Assembly: GCA_902497095.1 (NCBI GenBank)
Contig: CABVDD010000005.1
Coordinates: forward strand, 3,888 to 67,887
DNA: 64,000 nt
DNA from: an uncultured Faecalicoccus sp.
Lineage (GTDB): Bacteria > Bacillota_I > Bacilli_A > Erysipelotrichales > Erysipelotrichaceae
Direction of reading: 5' to 3'
The notes beneath the pieces were generated by a model. It searched no databases, was not told where the DNA came from, and was given only the letters and a program-made list of their open reading frames with translations. The position numbers and the translations under genes were made by a program. Shown in pieces: positions 43,057-51,661 of the stretch. Position 1 is the stretch's first letter, and each line of letters opens with the position of its first letter.

Positions 43057-43887
43057 CTAACCGATCGTTACGATCTGACTAAAATATCCTTGATTTAAAA
43101 AATACTCCTGTGTCTTTAACAAAGTTTTATGATGTTTTGAAAAACCCATCAGACACGAACCAGAGCCTGTCATCATGACTCGATCCAAACCAAACGCTTC
43201 CATAGATTCCTTTAATTCTTTTAAAGTAGGCTGTAACATAAACGCCGGCATTTCCAGTGCGTTTTGTATCTTGTGCAATAAGCGATCATAATCTTTTTGT
43301 TCAATACATTCTTGTATTTGAGAAACATTTACATGTAAAGGCTCTTTTGTTTCCCAGATTTGAAAAGCCTGTGGTGTTGATATACCAAACGATGGCTTCA
43401 CAAGTAAACAAGAAAGTTTCCAATCTGTTGTGATAGTCTCAATTTTTTCTCCAATACCTTTTACTCTTGCGAATCGATTGACCATGCAAAAAGGTACATC
43501 GGCACCTATTTTTGCGGCAAGCTGTAATTGTTGTGCTCTATCCATTGAAAGATTTTCTATGTGGCAGATGGCTTTAAAAACCGCAGCCGCATCGGCACTG
43601 CTTCCAGCCAAACCGGCTTGGTCTGGTATATGCTTGATCACATGGATTCGATAATGTCCTAAGTCAGGTTTCTTTTCTCTTAACACCTGCAGTGTTTTGT
43701 GAATCGTTGAATTTTCCGGAAGAACCATCGTATCACAAGTAATACGATCTTTTGATGCCGATATGATTTCTATTTCATTATATAAAGAAACCGGTGCCAT
43801 AATCATATCTAACTCATGATAGCCATTTTCCATTGTCCCAACAACATCCAAAGCTAAATTTACCTTAGCTTGTGCCTCTACTTTCAT
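43057..43887 (-). CDS. ispE: 4-diphosphocytidyl-2-C-methyl-D-erythritol kinase
   Basis: 276 aa, GHMP kinase. AQAKVNLALDVVGTMENGYHEL at the start gives the substrate site with the Lys-Asn-Leu motif; the GHMP phosphate loop is DQAGLAGSSADAAAVF; the late motif is VMMTGSGSCLMG. It phosphorylates the product of IspD (17.4 kb here) in the MEP pathway. It overlaps rsmA by 4 nt; the rsmA-ispE order is common in Gram-positive bacteria. Confidence 0.96.
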   Translation of the reverse strand: MKVEAQAKVNLALDVVGTMENGYHELDMIMAPVSLYNEIEIISASKDRITCDTMVLPENSTIHKTLQVLREKKPDLGHYRIHVIKHIPDQAGLAGSSADAAAVFKAICHIENLSMDRAQQLQLAAKIGADVPFCMVNRFARVKGIGEKIETITTDWKLSCLLVKPSFGISTPQAFQIWETKEPLHVNVSQIQECIEQKDYDRLLHKIQNALEMPAFMLQPTLKELKESMEAFGLDRVMMTGSGSCLMGFSKHHKTLLKTQEYFLNQGYFSQIVTIG

Positions 43888-44729
43888 GCCAACACCTCAT
43901 ACAATAATATAAAATCTTCCAAGCTTAATTGTTGTGCTCTTGTATTCAAAGGAATTTTCGCCTTGGAAAGTATTTCTTCTGCTTTTTTCTTATCATTTAA
44001 CCATTGTCCCAAATTATTATAGATGGTCTTTCTTCTTTGTTGGAAACAAGCTTTGACCAATTCAAAGAAATAATCTTCTTTTTCTAAATGATATTTATGA
44101 TGAAAAGTAAACTGTACAACCATCGAATCCACATTCGGTTTTGGCCAAAATACATGACGAGAAACATCCATGATCTTTTTTACATCACAACGATATTGTG
44201 TAATCACACTTAATGCATTGTATTCGCTTTCTGAATTTGTTGCCAGAAACCTGGCGCCTACTTCCTTTTGCATCATTACCGTAATTTTTTCAATTGGCTC
44301 TTTGGCTTCAAAAAGTTTAAATAAGATTGGCGTTGTAATATAATATGGCAAGTTGCTGGCAAAAACCACTTTTTGGTGATCTTGACGCTTTGATCGGATC
44401 AATTGGTCGATATCAATATCTAATACATCTTGTAAAATAACTTCTAAATTGCCATCTATCTCCTTTTGTAATATAGCTGGTAATCTTTCATCAATTTCCA
44501 AGGCAATGACACGATTTGCTCTTTGGCATAAAAATTGTGTTAAAGCACCAATTCCCGGTCCAATTTCAAATACGAGCTCTGAAGCATCATCTATAGCTGC
44601 CTGCGCTATTTTCTCCACGACTTTAGGCTCTATGATAAAATTTTGACCATAGCTTTTCTTTGTGAAAATCTGATATGTTTCTTGAATTTCTTTTGTCCTT
44701 TTGATGGTCGCAATAGGCTGCATACTCAA
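43884..44729 (-). CDS. rsmA: 16S rRNA (A1518/A1519) dimethyltransferase
   Basis: 281 aa. SAM motif I VFEIGPGIGALTQFL, motif II VIALEID, and the catalytic NLPYYITTPI (motif IV). YGQNFIIEPKVVEKI at the start is also typical of KsgA. It dimethylates two adenines near the 3' end of 16S rRNA. It overlaps rnmV upstream and ispE downstream by 4 nt each, so the three are translationally coupled. Confidence 0.97.
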   Translation of the reverse strand: MSMQPIATIKRTKEIQETYQIFTKKSYGQNFIIEPKVVEKIAQAAIDDASELVFEIGPGIGALTQFLCQRANRVIALEIDERLPAILQKEIDGNLEVILQDVLDIDIDQLIRSKRQDHQKVVFASNLPYYITTPILFKLFEAKEPIEKITVMMQKEVGARFLATNSESEYNALSVITQYRCDVKKIMDVSRHVFWPKPNVDSMVVQFTFHHKYHLEKEDYFFELVKACFQQRRKTIYNNLGQWLNDKKKAEEILSKAKIPLNTRAQQLSLEDFILLYEVLA

Positions 44730-45250
44730 TCTTCCTCAATTTCTTTTCTTGTCACTCTCATCTGATTCAAGCGTTTAAAACATGTCTTCGCATTACAAGG
44801 CCCAATATGAAACTTCTGACAGATCTTTTCTCTTTTTTTCGCACTATCTGCTAAACCTGTCAAGCCCAAATCTACAAACTCTTCCCAACGCAGTGAATTG
44901 ATTCCTTGTTCAAAAGTAACCACATGACATAAAGAGTCCCATAAATCTTTTCGCGATGCATGTTCGACACCTACTTTTTTATCTGTCTTTGCCTTATTCT
45001 TATCAATAAACGCATGCTTACAATTCGGTATATAGTCTTGTATCATTCTTCGTATGTGTTCTCCCGGATGATCCGGATCCGTAAAAACGATCACACCTCT
45101 TTTTTTCTGTGCTTCGCTGATTCTTTCCAACGTATCTTTTTGAAGCTGATCTCCACCTGTTTCAATCGTATCACAATCAAAATAAGATTGAAGTCTATTG
45201 GTATCGTTTTTTCCTTCCACAACAATGATTTCTTTGATTTTTTGTTTCAT
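44726..45250 (-). CDS. rnmV: Ribonuclease M5
   Basis: 174 aa from ATG 45250. A TOPRIM domain covers the first 100 residues: EIIVVEGKNDTNRL (Glu), FTDPDHPGEHIRRMI (DxD) and the segment HAFIDKNKAK. The C-terminal part (about 110-174) has the RNase M5 domain. It cuts precursor 5S rRNA on both strands of helix I, with ribosomal protein L18 as cofactor. No Shine-Dalgarno is seen before the ATG. Directly upstream lies a 68-nt element resembling 5S rRNA (next entry). A longer frame reading through that element begins at a TTG. Confidence 0.95.
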   Translation of the reverse strand: MKQKIKEIIVVEGKNDTNRLQSYFDCDTIETGGDQLQKDTLERISEAQKKRGVIVFTDPDHPGEHIRRMIQDYIPNCKHAFIDKNKAKTDKKVGVEHASRKDLWDSLCHVVTFEQGINSLRWEEFVDLGLTGLADSAKKREKICQKFHIGPCNAKTCFKRLNQMRVTRKEIEED

Positions 45251-45257
45251 AGATAAT

Positions 45258-45325
45258 AAAAAAGAGAAGGCAGCGTCATAATGGGGTTGTTCGGGGTTTG
45301 AACAGGTGACGGCCGTTTCTCTTTT
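45258..45325 (-). ncRNA. 5S rRNA-like structured leader of rnmV
   Basis: On the minus strand three pieces match 5S rRNA in the right order: CACCTGTTC (45300-45308), CCGAACA (45288-45294) and GACGCTGCC (45269-45277). The first two form a TGTTC/GAACA stem with a 7-nt loop, as in helix III of 5S rRNA; the third is the usual 3' strand of helix I and pairs with GGC and CGTCA. The outer stem AGAGAA/TTCTCT and a T-run make the whole also a terminator. Helices IV and V are missing. It is either a 5S mimic that lets RNase M5 sense or cut its own mRNA, or the relic of a 5S gene. Confidence 0.7.
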
Positions 45326-45348
45326 ATTTACCCCCTTAATCGACAATC

Positions 45349-45376
45349 ATTATAGCACGGTTTATAAAGAACTCAA
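45349..45376 (-). promoter_or_regulatory. rnmV promoter
   Basis: -35 TTGAGT (45371-45376), 16-nt spacer, extended -10 TGcTATAAT (hexamer 45349-45354). Transcription would start near 45342, so the 5S-like element fills most of the roughly 90-nt leader. Confidence 0.75.
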
Positions 45377-45548
45377 ATATTCCATCTTTTGTAAGTGTAA
45401 TAAATTACGTATAATAAACATAGAAACATGAAAAGAAAAGTATCTAATCTTTCCTATTATATAAGGAAAAGGATTATAAGCTAAAATATTGACAATTCTT
45501 TTGTTTTCATGAATAATACTCAAGGTTTAAAAAAAGGAAGTGTGTCGT

Positions 45549-46919
45549 ATGTATGATGTAATCATTATTGGAGCAGGCCCTGGCGGTATTTTCTCTGCCT
45601 ATGAACTGCTCAAAGAAAAACCAGATGTTAAAATTGCCATTTTTGAAACAGGCGGACCTTTAGAAAAAAGAAAATGTCCAATTGATGGAGAAAAAATCAA
45701 ATCGTGCATCCATTGTAAGACTTGCGCCATTATGAATGGTTTTGGGGGTGCTGGTGCCTTCAGCGATGGAAAATACAACATTACAAATGAATTTGGTGGT
45801 GACTTGTTCAACTATGTTGGACACAAACAAGCTATTGAATTGATGGAATATGTAGATCACATCAATTGTAAATATGGTGGGGCTAAGACAAAATTGTATG
45901 TAAATACGCATACAGAAATCGCCAAAAAATGTCTGCAGCATAATCTGCACTTATTAAAAGCCAATGTACGTCATCTAGGAACTGATATCAACTATATTGT
46001 ATTAGGAAATCTCTATGATATCTTAAAGGACAAAGTTGATTTCTATTTCTATACACCAGTCGATATGGTTGAAAAAACAGATGATGGATACGAAGTTGTC
46101 TGTCAAAACCAAAAACGCTACCAAGGTCATCGATGCATTATTTCTACCGGTCGCTCTGGAAGTAAATGGATGGAAAGCGTTTGTTCAAGTTTAGGCATCA
46201 AAACCAAAAGCAATCGTGTCGATATCGGAGTGCGTGTAGAATTAGCAGCTGATACGTTCAGTGAATTGACAGATTCTCTATATGAATCAAAAATCGTATA
46301 TCGTTCCAAGAAATATCAAGATATGGTACGTACATTCTGTATGAATCCTCATGGCGTTGTTGTCAATGAAAACACCAATGGAATCGTAACAGTTAACGGA
46401 CACAGTTATGAAGATCCAGCTAAATATACCAACAACACAAACTTTGCCTTATTGGTTTCAAATCACTTTACAGAACCATTCTCTCAAAGCAATCAGTATG
46501 GTGAATCCATTGCCCGACTTTCCAATATGTTAGGCGGTGGTGTGATTGTTCAACGCTTTGGAGATTTGATTCGTGGACAACGCTCTACACCAAGCCGTAT
46601 CGCCTCAGGCTTTGTAAAGCCAACCTTAAAAGCAACACCGGGCGATTTGTCTTTGGTCATCCCAAAACGACAACTGGATGATATTATTGAGATGATTTAT
46701 GCGTTGGATGAAGTTTGCCCATCCACTGCCAGTGATGATACCTTATTATATGGTGTTGAAGTCAAATTCTATAATATGCAAGTGCAAGTCGATAAACGCT
46801 TGGAAACTTGTCATAAAGGATTATACGTCATCGGAGACTGTTCTGGTGTTACCCATTCATTAAGCCATGCCAGCGCCAGTGGTGTGTATGTGGCAAGAGA
46901 AATCGCCAAAGAACTTTAA
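45549..46919 (+). CDS. FAD-dependent oxidoreductase
   Basis: 456 aa from ATG 45549, chosen because AAGGAAG lies 9 nt ahead; a GTG at 45540 is in frame but too close. The FAD-binding Rossmann motif is VIIIGAGPGGIFSAYEL; a Cys-rich stretch CPIDGEKIKSCIHCKTCAI (near 45-65) is followed by NGFGGAGAFSDGK, and the C-terminal GDCSGVTHSLSHASASG closes the FAD site. It belongs to the conserved NAD(P)/FAD-dependent dehydrogenase group of Firmicutes; the substrate is not known. It is convergent with the next gene, with a 4-nt overlap of the ends. Confidence 0.85.
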   Translation: MYDVIIIGAGPGGIFSAYELLKEKPDVKIAIFETGGPLEKRKCPIDGEKIKSCIHCKTCAIMNGFGGAGAFSDGKYNITNEFGGDLFNYVGHKQAIELMEYVDHINCKYGGAKTKLYVNTHTEIAKKCLQHNLHLLKANVRHLGTDINYIVLGNLYDILKDKVDFYFYTPVDMVEKTDDGYEVVCQNQKRYQGHRCIISTGRSGSKWMESVCSSLGIKTKSNRVDIGVRVELAADTFSELTDSLYESKIVYRSKKYQDMVRTFCMNPHGVVVNENTNGIVTVNGHSYEDPAKYTNNTNFALLVSNHFTEPFSQSNQYGESIARLSNMLGGGVIVQRFGDLIRGQRSTPSRIASGFVKPTLKATPGDLSLVIPKRQLDDIIEMIYALDEVCPSTASDDTLLYGVEVKFYNMQVQVDKRLETCHKGLYVIGDCSGVTHSLSHASASGVYVAREIAKEL

Positions 46920-47827
46920 GATTTTATAAATGTCAGGATATCGTAGATCACGGTATCCTTTTTTTCTTCTTGTAAGATTTCATGGCGCATATTTGGATAT
47001 ATTTTTTCTTTAATATTTCTATATCCCTGCTTACGTAAATGCTCTTGTGCTTTATGCAGCTGTTTAAGAGATCCTATAACAGGATCCTTTTGTCCTGCTA
47101 AAAATAAAATTGGAATGTTGGGATTTTTTACCTTCCATCCTTGATCATCAAATGTTCTTTTCACCATTAAAAACAAGTTTTTAAAACCATTTAACGTAAA
47201 GATAAAACCATCCTTTTCTTCTTCGTTATACCCTTTTACATTATGAGCATTTTCTGAAAGCCATCGATTTTCTAATGATCCTTCAAATTTACGATCATAA
47301 TTGCCAAACGTTAACTTTTGAATAAAATGACTACGATGTCTATTCCCATATCGCATAGTCAAAAGCTTTGTGATACCAAGACCTGCATTGACTAAAGGAT
47401 TATTGACAACAGATCCAGAAAGAATCATTTTATCAATTGTATCATCATATTTTTTTAAATATAGCCGAGCCACTAACGTTCCCATAGAATGAGCAAATAA
47501 ATACACTGGAACTGCCGGAAAGCTATGATGAGCATAATCAACTACATCTTTAACATCTTCCACAATAAAACAGGCATCCTCTTCATAAAAATAACCAAAG
47601 TCTTCTTTAGAGTAAACACTGTCACCATGTCCTCGATGATCATAGATTAAAGCCACATATCCTGCATTCACACATGCCTGCATAAAATACATATATCTTT
47701 CTTTATGTTCCGCCATTCCATGTAACAAAATAATTACACCAGAAGGCATTTGATCAGGAGCCATTTGCAACATAGATAAAGGAAGATCGTCACTAGATGA
47801 TGATAAAGTAAATTGTTTTTTTAACAT
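46916..47827 (-). CDS. Alpha/beta hydrolase, lysophospholipase/monoacylglycerol-lipase-like
   Basis: 303 aa, Hydrolase_4 domain. ILLHGMAEHKERY is the oxyanion segment; nucleophile AHSMGTLVARL; acid LFLAGQKDPVIG; His in NMRHEILQE. The triad is complete. It resembles the enzyme at 19 kb and may act on monoacylglycerol or lysolipid. GAGGTT lies before the ATG. Its 3' end overlaps that of the flavoprotein gene. Confidence 0.9.
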   Translation of the reverse strand: MLKKQFTLSSSSDDLPLSMLQMAPDQMPSGVIILLHGMAEHKERYMYFMQACVNAGYVALIYDHRGHGDSVYSKEDFGYFYEEDACFIVEDVKDVVDYAHHSFPAVPVYLFAHSMGTLVARLYLKKYDDTIDKMILSGSVVNNPLVNAGLGITKLLTMRYGNRHRSHFIQKLTFGNYDRKFEGSLENRWLSENAHNVKGYNEEEKDGFIFTLNGFKNLFLMVKRTFDDQGWKVKNPNIPILFLAGQKDPVIGSLKQLHKAQEHLRKQGYRNIKEKIYPNMRHEILQEEKKDTVIYDILTFIKS

Positions 47828-47913
47828 AGTTAAACCTCTTTCTTATTTCTATTGAAACATGGGTTTATTCATTTTACAACCATCTTAAAAATATCTTTTT
47901 CTATCATTTTTAG

Positions 47914-47931
47914 AAAATTCCTAGGAATTTT
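47914..47931. promoter_or_regulatory. 18-nt perfect palindrome upstream of the DUF349 gene
   Basis: AAAATTCCTAGGAATTTT is fully self-complementary. A further half-like GGAATTTC follows 4 nt later, just ahead of the -35. The position suits an operator. Confidence 0.45.
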
Positions 47932-47941
47932 TTGGAATTTC

Positions 47942-47970
47942 TTGGGATGTTACTAATTTTGTGATATACT
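47942..47970 (+). promoter_or_regulatory. Promoter of the DUF349 gene
   Basis: -35 TTGGGA (47942-47947), 17-nt spacer, extended -10 TGaTATACT (hexamer 47965-47970). Confidence 0.65.
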
Positions 47971-48003
47971 TCATATATGTATCAAAAAGTAGGGGGTGAG
48001 CTT

Positions 48004-49155
48004 ATGAACGAAAACTACTTTGAAGAAAAATATGATGATATGGATGAAGATATCAAACGAAAAGAGGCTCTTATACTAGAGGCAGAAAAAATTGGCGAAA
48101 TAGAAGATGAACATGAAGCCAGCCAAAAAGTCAATCAGTTAAGACGCAGCTGGAGACAGATTCATTATTGGGAAAGCGAATACGAAGAAGACTTGAAAAA
48201 TCGCTTTGAAGCAGCTATTGATGCTTTTTATGCCAAATTTAAAGAAGCCGAAAAAGAGCATGAAGCAGCTAAACGTGCTTTGATTGAAAAAGCCAAACAA
48301 CTTTCACAAGCTAAAGATCTTAAACAGACAACGAAAGAGCAACAGGAATTATTTGAAGAATGGAAAAAAATTCCAAGTGCAGGCCGAAACTTAGACGATG
48401 CCCTTTGGGAAGAATTCCAGAAAGCGCGCCAGGTATTCTATGATCGTAAACAAGAAGCCTGGGAAAACATGAATCAAAACTTTGATAAAGCCAAAGAAGT
48501 AAAACAAGAATTGATTGAGAAGGCCAAAGAGTTGGAAGATTCTGTGGAATGGAAAAAAACATCAGAAAAATTCCGTGATTTAATGACACAATGGAGAGAA
48601 GCCGGATTTGCGGGAAAAGAAGATAACGATGCTCTATGGGAAACTTTTAACAGTGCTCGTCAAAAATTCTATACGCGCCGTAATGCTTTCTATGAAGAAT
48701 TGCATGGTACACAAGCTGTCAATCTTAAAGAAAAACAAGAATTGATCGAAAAAGCCCGTGCCATCAAAGATAGTGAAGACTATTCTCGTGAAAACACAGA
48801 AACGATGAAAGATCTTGCGGTACAATGGAAAAAAATTGGTTCTTGCGGAAAGAATAAAGATGATAAGATCTGGAATGAATTCCGTGAAATCAATGATATC
48901 TATTTTGATGGATTGGGTAAAGCCAATGCCAAAAGACAGGCTGATCATCTAAATAGAATGAAAGAGGCTCGTGCTCGTAAAGTTGATTTATTAAACAATC
49001 AAAAACGTCAAATCGAACGTTTACAAGACTCCATGTATGGTCTAGTTTCTGAACAAGAAATGAAAGATATTGAAGCACAGATTCATCGCAAAGAAGATTT
49101 CATCAAAGAATTAGAAGCACAAATTGAAGATATTGATTCCAAGATCAGTGAATAA
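48004..49155 (+). CDS. DUF349-repeat coiled-coil protein
   Basis: 383 aa, highly charged and almost fully helical, with no signal peptide. Four or more related units of about 70-75 residues carry a W-x-x-I/A-x-x-A/S-G-x-x-x-x-D-D-x-x-W-x-x-F core: WKKIPSAGRNLDDALWEEF, WREAGFAGKEDNDALWETF and WKKIGSCGKNKDDKIWNEF. These match DUF349 repeats, whose role is unknown. The last 70 residues form a long coiled coil. AGGGGGTGAG is a strong ribosome binding site for 48004; an ATG at 47977 is in frame but unlikely. Confidence 0.85.
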   Translation: MNENYFEEKYDDMDEDIKRKEALILEAEKIGEIEDEHEASQKVNQLRRSWRQIHYWESEYEEDLKNRFEAAIDAFYAKFKEAEKEHEAAKRALIEKAKQLSQAKDLKQTTKEQQELFEEWKKIPSAGRNLDDALWEEFQKARQVFYDRKQEAWENMNQNFDKAKEVKQELIEKAKELEDSVEWKKTSEKFRDLMTQWREAGFAGKEDNDALWETFNSARQKFYTRRNAFYEELHGTQAVNLKEKQELIEKARAIKDSEDYSRENTETMKDLAVQWKKIGSCGKNKDDKIWNEFREINDIYFDGLGKANAKRQADHLNRMKEARARKVDLLNNQKRQIERLQDSMYGLVSEQEMKDIEAQIHRKEDFIKELEAQIEDIDSKISE

Positions 49156-49160
49156 CCCAC

Positions 49161-49186
49161 AAAACTCGGCAGTTGCCGAGTTTTTA
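49161..49186 (+). terminator. Intrinsic terminator
   Basis: ACTCGGC / GCCGAGT stem with a 4-nt loop and five Ts, after the DUF349 gene. Confidence 0.9.
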
Positions 49187-49221
49187 TTTGCCTTATAAAA
49201 AAGGCAGAAATGTGAATATTT

Positions 49222-50355
49222 CTACCTCATCGTCAATACTTGTTGTACTAAGACCTCATTTGTTTTATAAGTTGAAAATAAATTTAATATACTTTCTGTA
49301 GCATCTTCTGCACTCAAGCGATTAATAGATTTACGAATTTTAGTCACTGCTTCTTGTTCTTCTTTTGACAACAACAAATCATCTCTGCGTGTTCCTGATT
49401 TCATGATGTCAATTGCAGGGAAAATACGGCGTTCTGAAATATTTCGATTCAATACCAGTTCCATATTTCCGGTTCCCTTAAATTCTTCATAGATCACATC
49501 ATCCATTTTACTTCCTGTATCGACTAAAGCTGTTGCCAAAATCGTTAAAGATCCGCCTTCTTTTTCTCTTGTGTTTCTGGCAGCTCCAAAAAACTTTTTA
49601 GGAAAATGAAGGCTGGCCGGATCCAGACCGCCAGAAAGCGTTCTTCCGCTAGTCTGTGAAGTTAGATTATAAGCCCTGGCCAATCTGGTTATACTATCCA
49701 ATAAAACAACCACATCTTCTCCATGTTCTACCAAACGCTTAGCTCTTTCTAAAACCATTTCCGCTACGCGAGTATGATGCTCTGGAAGTTCATCAAACGT
49801 TGAATAGATGACATCTACTCGTTCTTGCGCTTTATGTTCTTTGATAAAATCTTTAAAATCTGTTACTTCTTCCGGTCTTTCATCAATTAAAAGAATGATC
49901 ATCTTTACCGTTCTTGTTCGTTTTATTATAGAATTCGCAACGCTTTTCAATAGTGTTGTTTTCCCAGCCTTAGGTGGTGATACGATCAAGCCACGCTGCC
50001 CTTTTCCAATCGGCGCCAGCAAGTCCACGATTCGCATTGCCAAACCACCATCCGGTGTTTCTAAATTAAATTTTTTATTCGCAAAAATGGGTGTCAGTTT
50101 TTCAAAATTCTTTCTTCGAAAAGCTTCATCTACTGTATGATCATTTATTAGATCCACTCGCATCAAGCCACGATAGCGTTCCGTTTCTTTCTTTTCTTTA
50201 GGCTCTCCTTCGATCACATCCCCTGTTCGTAAGCGAAGAGATTTGATTTGTGAAGGAGAAACATACACATCATTTTCAGTCGATAAATAATTGTCCCCAC
50301 GTAAAAAACCAAACCCATCGGGTAATACTTCTAAAATTCCTTTGACTTTTTCCAT
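49222..50355 (-). CDS. rho: Transcription termination factor Rho, short form
   Basis: 377 aa. The RNA-binding CSD is at the very start ([14 protein letters not shown]...[19 protein letters not shown]), then the ATPase: Walker [37 protein letters not shown] (Q/R-loop region) and [21 protein letters not shown]. The usual N-terminal helix-bundle (about 40-50 residues) is absent; there is no upstream in-frame extension since GAGGTC lies just before this ATG. It terminates untranslated RNAs. The gene stands alone. Confidence 0.95.
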   Translation of the reverse strand: MEKVKGILEVLPDGFGFLRGDNYLSTENDVYVSPSQIKSLRLRTGDVIEGEPKEKKETERYRGLMRVDLINDHTVDEAFRRKNFEKLTPIFANKKFNLETPDGGLAMRIVDLLAPIGKGQRGLIVSPPKAGKTTLLKSVANSIIKRTRTVKMIILLIDERPEEVTDFKDFIKEHKAQERVDVIYSTFDELPEHHTRVAEMVLERAKRLVEHGEDVVVLLDSITRLARAYNLTSQTSGRTLSGGLDPASLHFPKKFFGAARNTREKEGGSLTILATALVDTGSKMDDVIYEEFKGTGNMELVLNRNISERRIFPAIDIMKSGTRRDDLLLSKEEQEAVTKIRKSINRLSAEDATESILNLFSTYKTNEVLVQQVLTMR

Positions 50356-50428
50356 ATAGACCTCTTTTCATTCGTATTTAAAAAAACGTCTTTTTGCTTT
50401 ATAATATCCTAAAAGGTGTGAATCGTCT

Positions 50429-51649
50429 ATGCATTTAATGGCAAATTTAAATAAATCTACTAAGAAAATGATTCTTTTGATCAGTTTAGCTTTGTTGCTC
50501 TTCTTTTTTTTATGTCTTTGTCTTACTATGTATCAATCGCAAAAAACAGGATTTAAAAATGCTTCACTTTTTGATTCTTCTCATATCATATACATAAATG
50601 AAGACCATGAACAAGTTTATGGATGGCAAACCATAGACAATGCCGTTTACTATTTTGATGAAGAAACCGGCTATATGCATACAGGCTTTCTTGAAACAGA
50701 AGATGGTACTTACTATTTTGATGAAAATGGAAAACAAGTAAACGGACTTCAGACTATCAAATCTAATCAATACTATTTTGACAAAGAGGGACGTATGAAA
50801 ACAAATTCTTTTCAAGCCATTGATAACGATATGTATTACTTTGATGATAAAGGAAAGATGGTAACTGGAGATACTACAATAAATGGAGTCAAATATACAT
50901 TTGATAAAAAAGGACGGTTACAGTTGGATTTATCTTCACTACAATCACAAATTCGCTCTATATTAAATACTTATCCTGGAAATAATGCGGTTTACTTTAA
51001 AGATCTAGAGACTGACAATGATTTCTTGATCAACGATGTAGATATGTATCCATGCTCTATCATTAAAATTTTTGTCATGGGTGCCATTTACGATCAAGTT
51101 TATCAGGAAAAGCTAAATTTAGAAGAGTGCCGGCCTTATTTAGAAGCGATGATCATAGACAGTGATAATACATCCTACAATATCTTATTACAAAAACTTG
51201 GAGATGGAGATGGTGTTGCCGGCGCTCATATAGTCAATAATTTTTGTAAAGAACTGGGCCTTACACGAACAGAGATTCACCATGGTCTAATCCCAGGCGA
51301 TGGATATTTTTCTGATGGAGGTAATAATACTACCTGCCCAAAAGATGTAGCCCAATTCTTAGACATGCTTTATCATTCTGATATCCTTACAAAATCTTAT
51401 TGCCAGGAAATGCTGGACCTGCTTAAACAATGCGCGGATGATTCAGGCATCGTTGCCGGACTTTCTACAGATACTAAATGTGCTCATAAGTCCGGCTGGG
51501 CCGATGCATATTATTTAGACGGAGGCATCATTTATAGCGAATACAAAGACTATATTCTCGTTGTATTTTCTGATAGTGCCTATCAAGAACCGGCAAAAGA
51601 TGTCAGCCAATATATATTTTCATATATTCAAAGCCTCTACAACAAATAG
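50429..51649 (+). CDS. Choline-binding-repeat protein with class A beta-lactamase-fold serine hydrolase
   Basis: 406 aa. One N-terminal membrane segment (about 14-35) acts as anchor or signal. Residues 60-165 hold about five CW-binding (choline-binding) repeats of the YYFDxxGxMxTG type. Residues 170-406 look like a serine beta-lactamase/D-Ala-peptidase fold: SxxK in PCSIIKIF, SDN in DSDNTSYN and KSG in HKSGWAD. A penicillin-binding or wall hydrolase role at the surface is likely. The repeat type suggests binding to choline or a related wall polymer substituent. AAAGGTG precedes the first ATG by about 11 nt; the ATG at 50438 is an alternative. Confidence 0.85.
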   Translation: MHLMANLNKSTKKMILLISLALLLFFFLCLCLTMYQSQKTGFKNASLFDSSHIIYINEDHEQVYGWQTIDNAVYYFDEETGYMHTGFLETEDGTYYFDENGKQVNGLQTIKSNQYYFDKEGRMKTNSFQAIDNDMYYFDDKGKMVTGDTTINGVKYTFDKKGRLQLDLSSLQSQIRSILNTYPGNNAVYFKDLETDNDFLINDVDMYPCSIIKIFVMGAIYDQVYQEKLNLEECRPYLEAMIIDSDNTSYNILLQKLGDGDGVAGAHIVNNFCKELGLTRTEIHHGLIPGDGYFSDGGNNTTCPKDVAQFLDMLYHSDILTKSYCQEMLDLLKQCADDSGIVAGLSTDTKCAHKSGWADAYYLDGGIIYSEYKDYILVVFSDSAYQEPAKDVSQYIFSYIQSLYNK

Positions 51650-51661
51650 TAAATCTTCACC

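Noticed and set aside
45258..45325. Full 5S rRNA gene on the minus strand
   Set aside because: Only helix I and III-like parts are present and the element is 68 nt rather than about 117; helices IV and V are missing, and no 16S/23S sequence is near.
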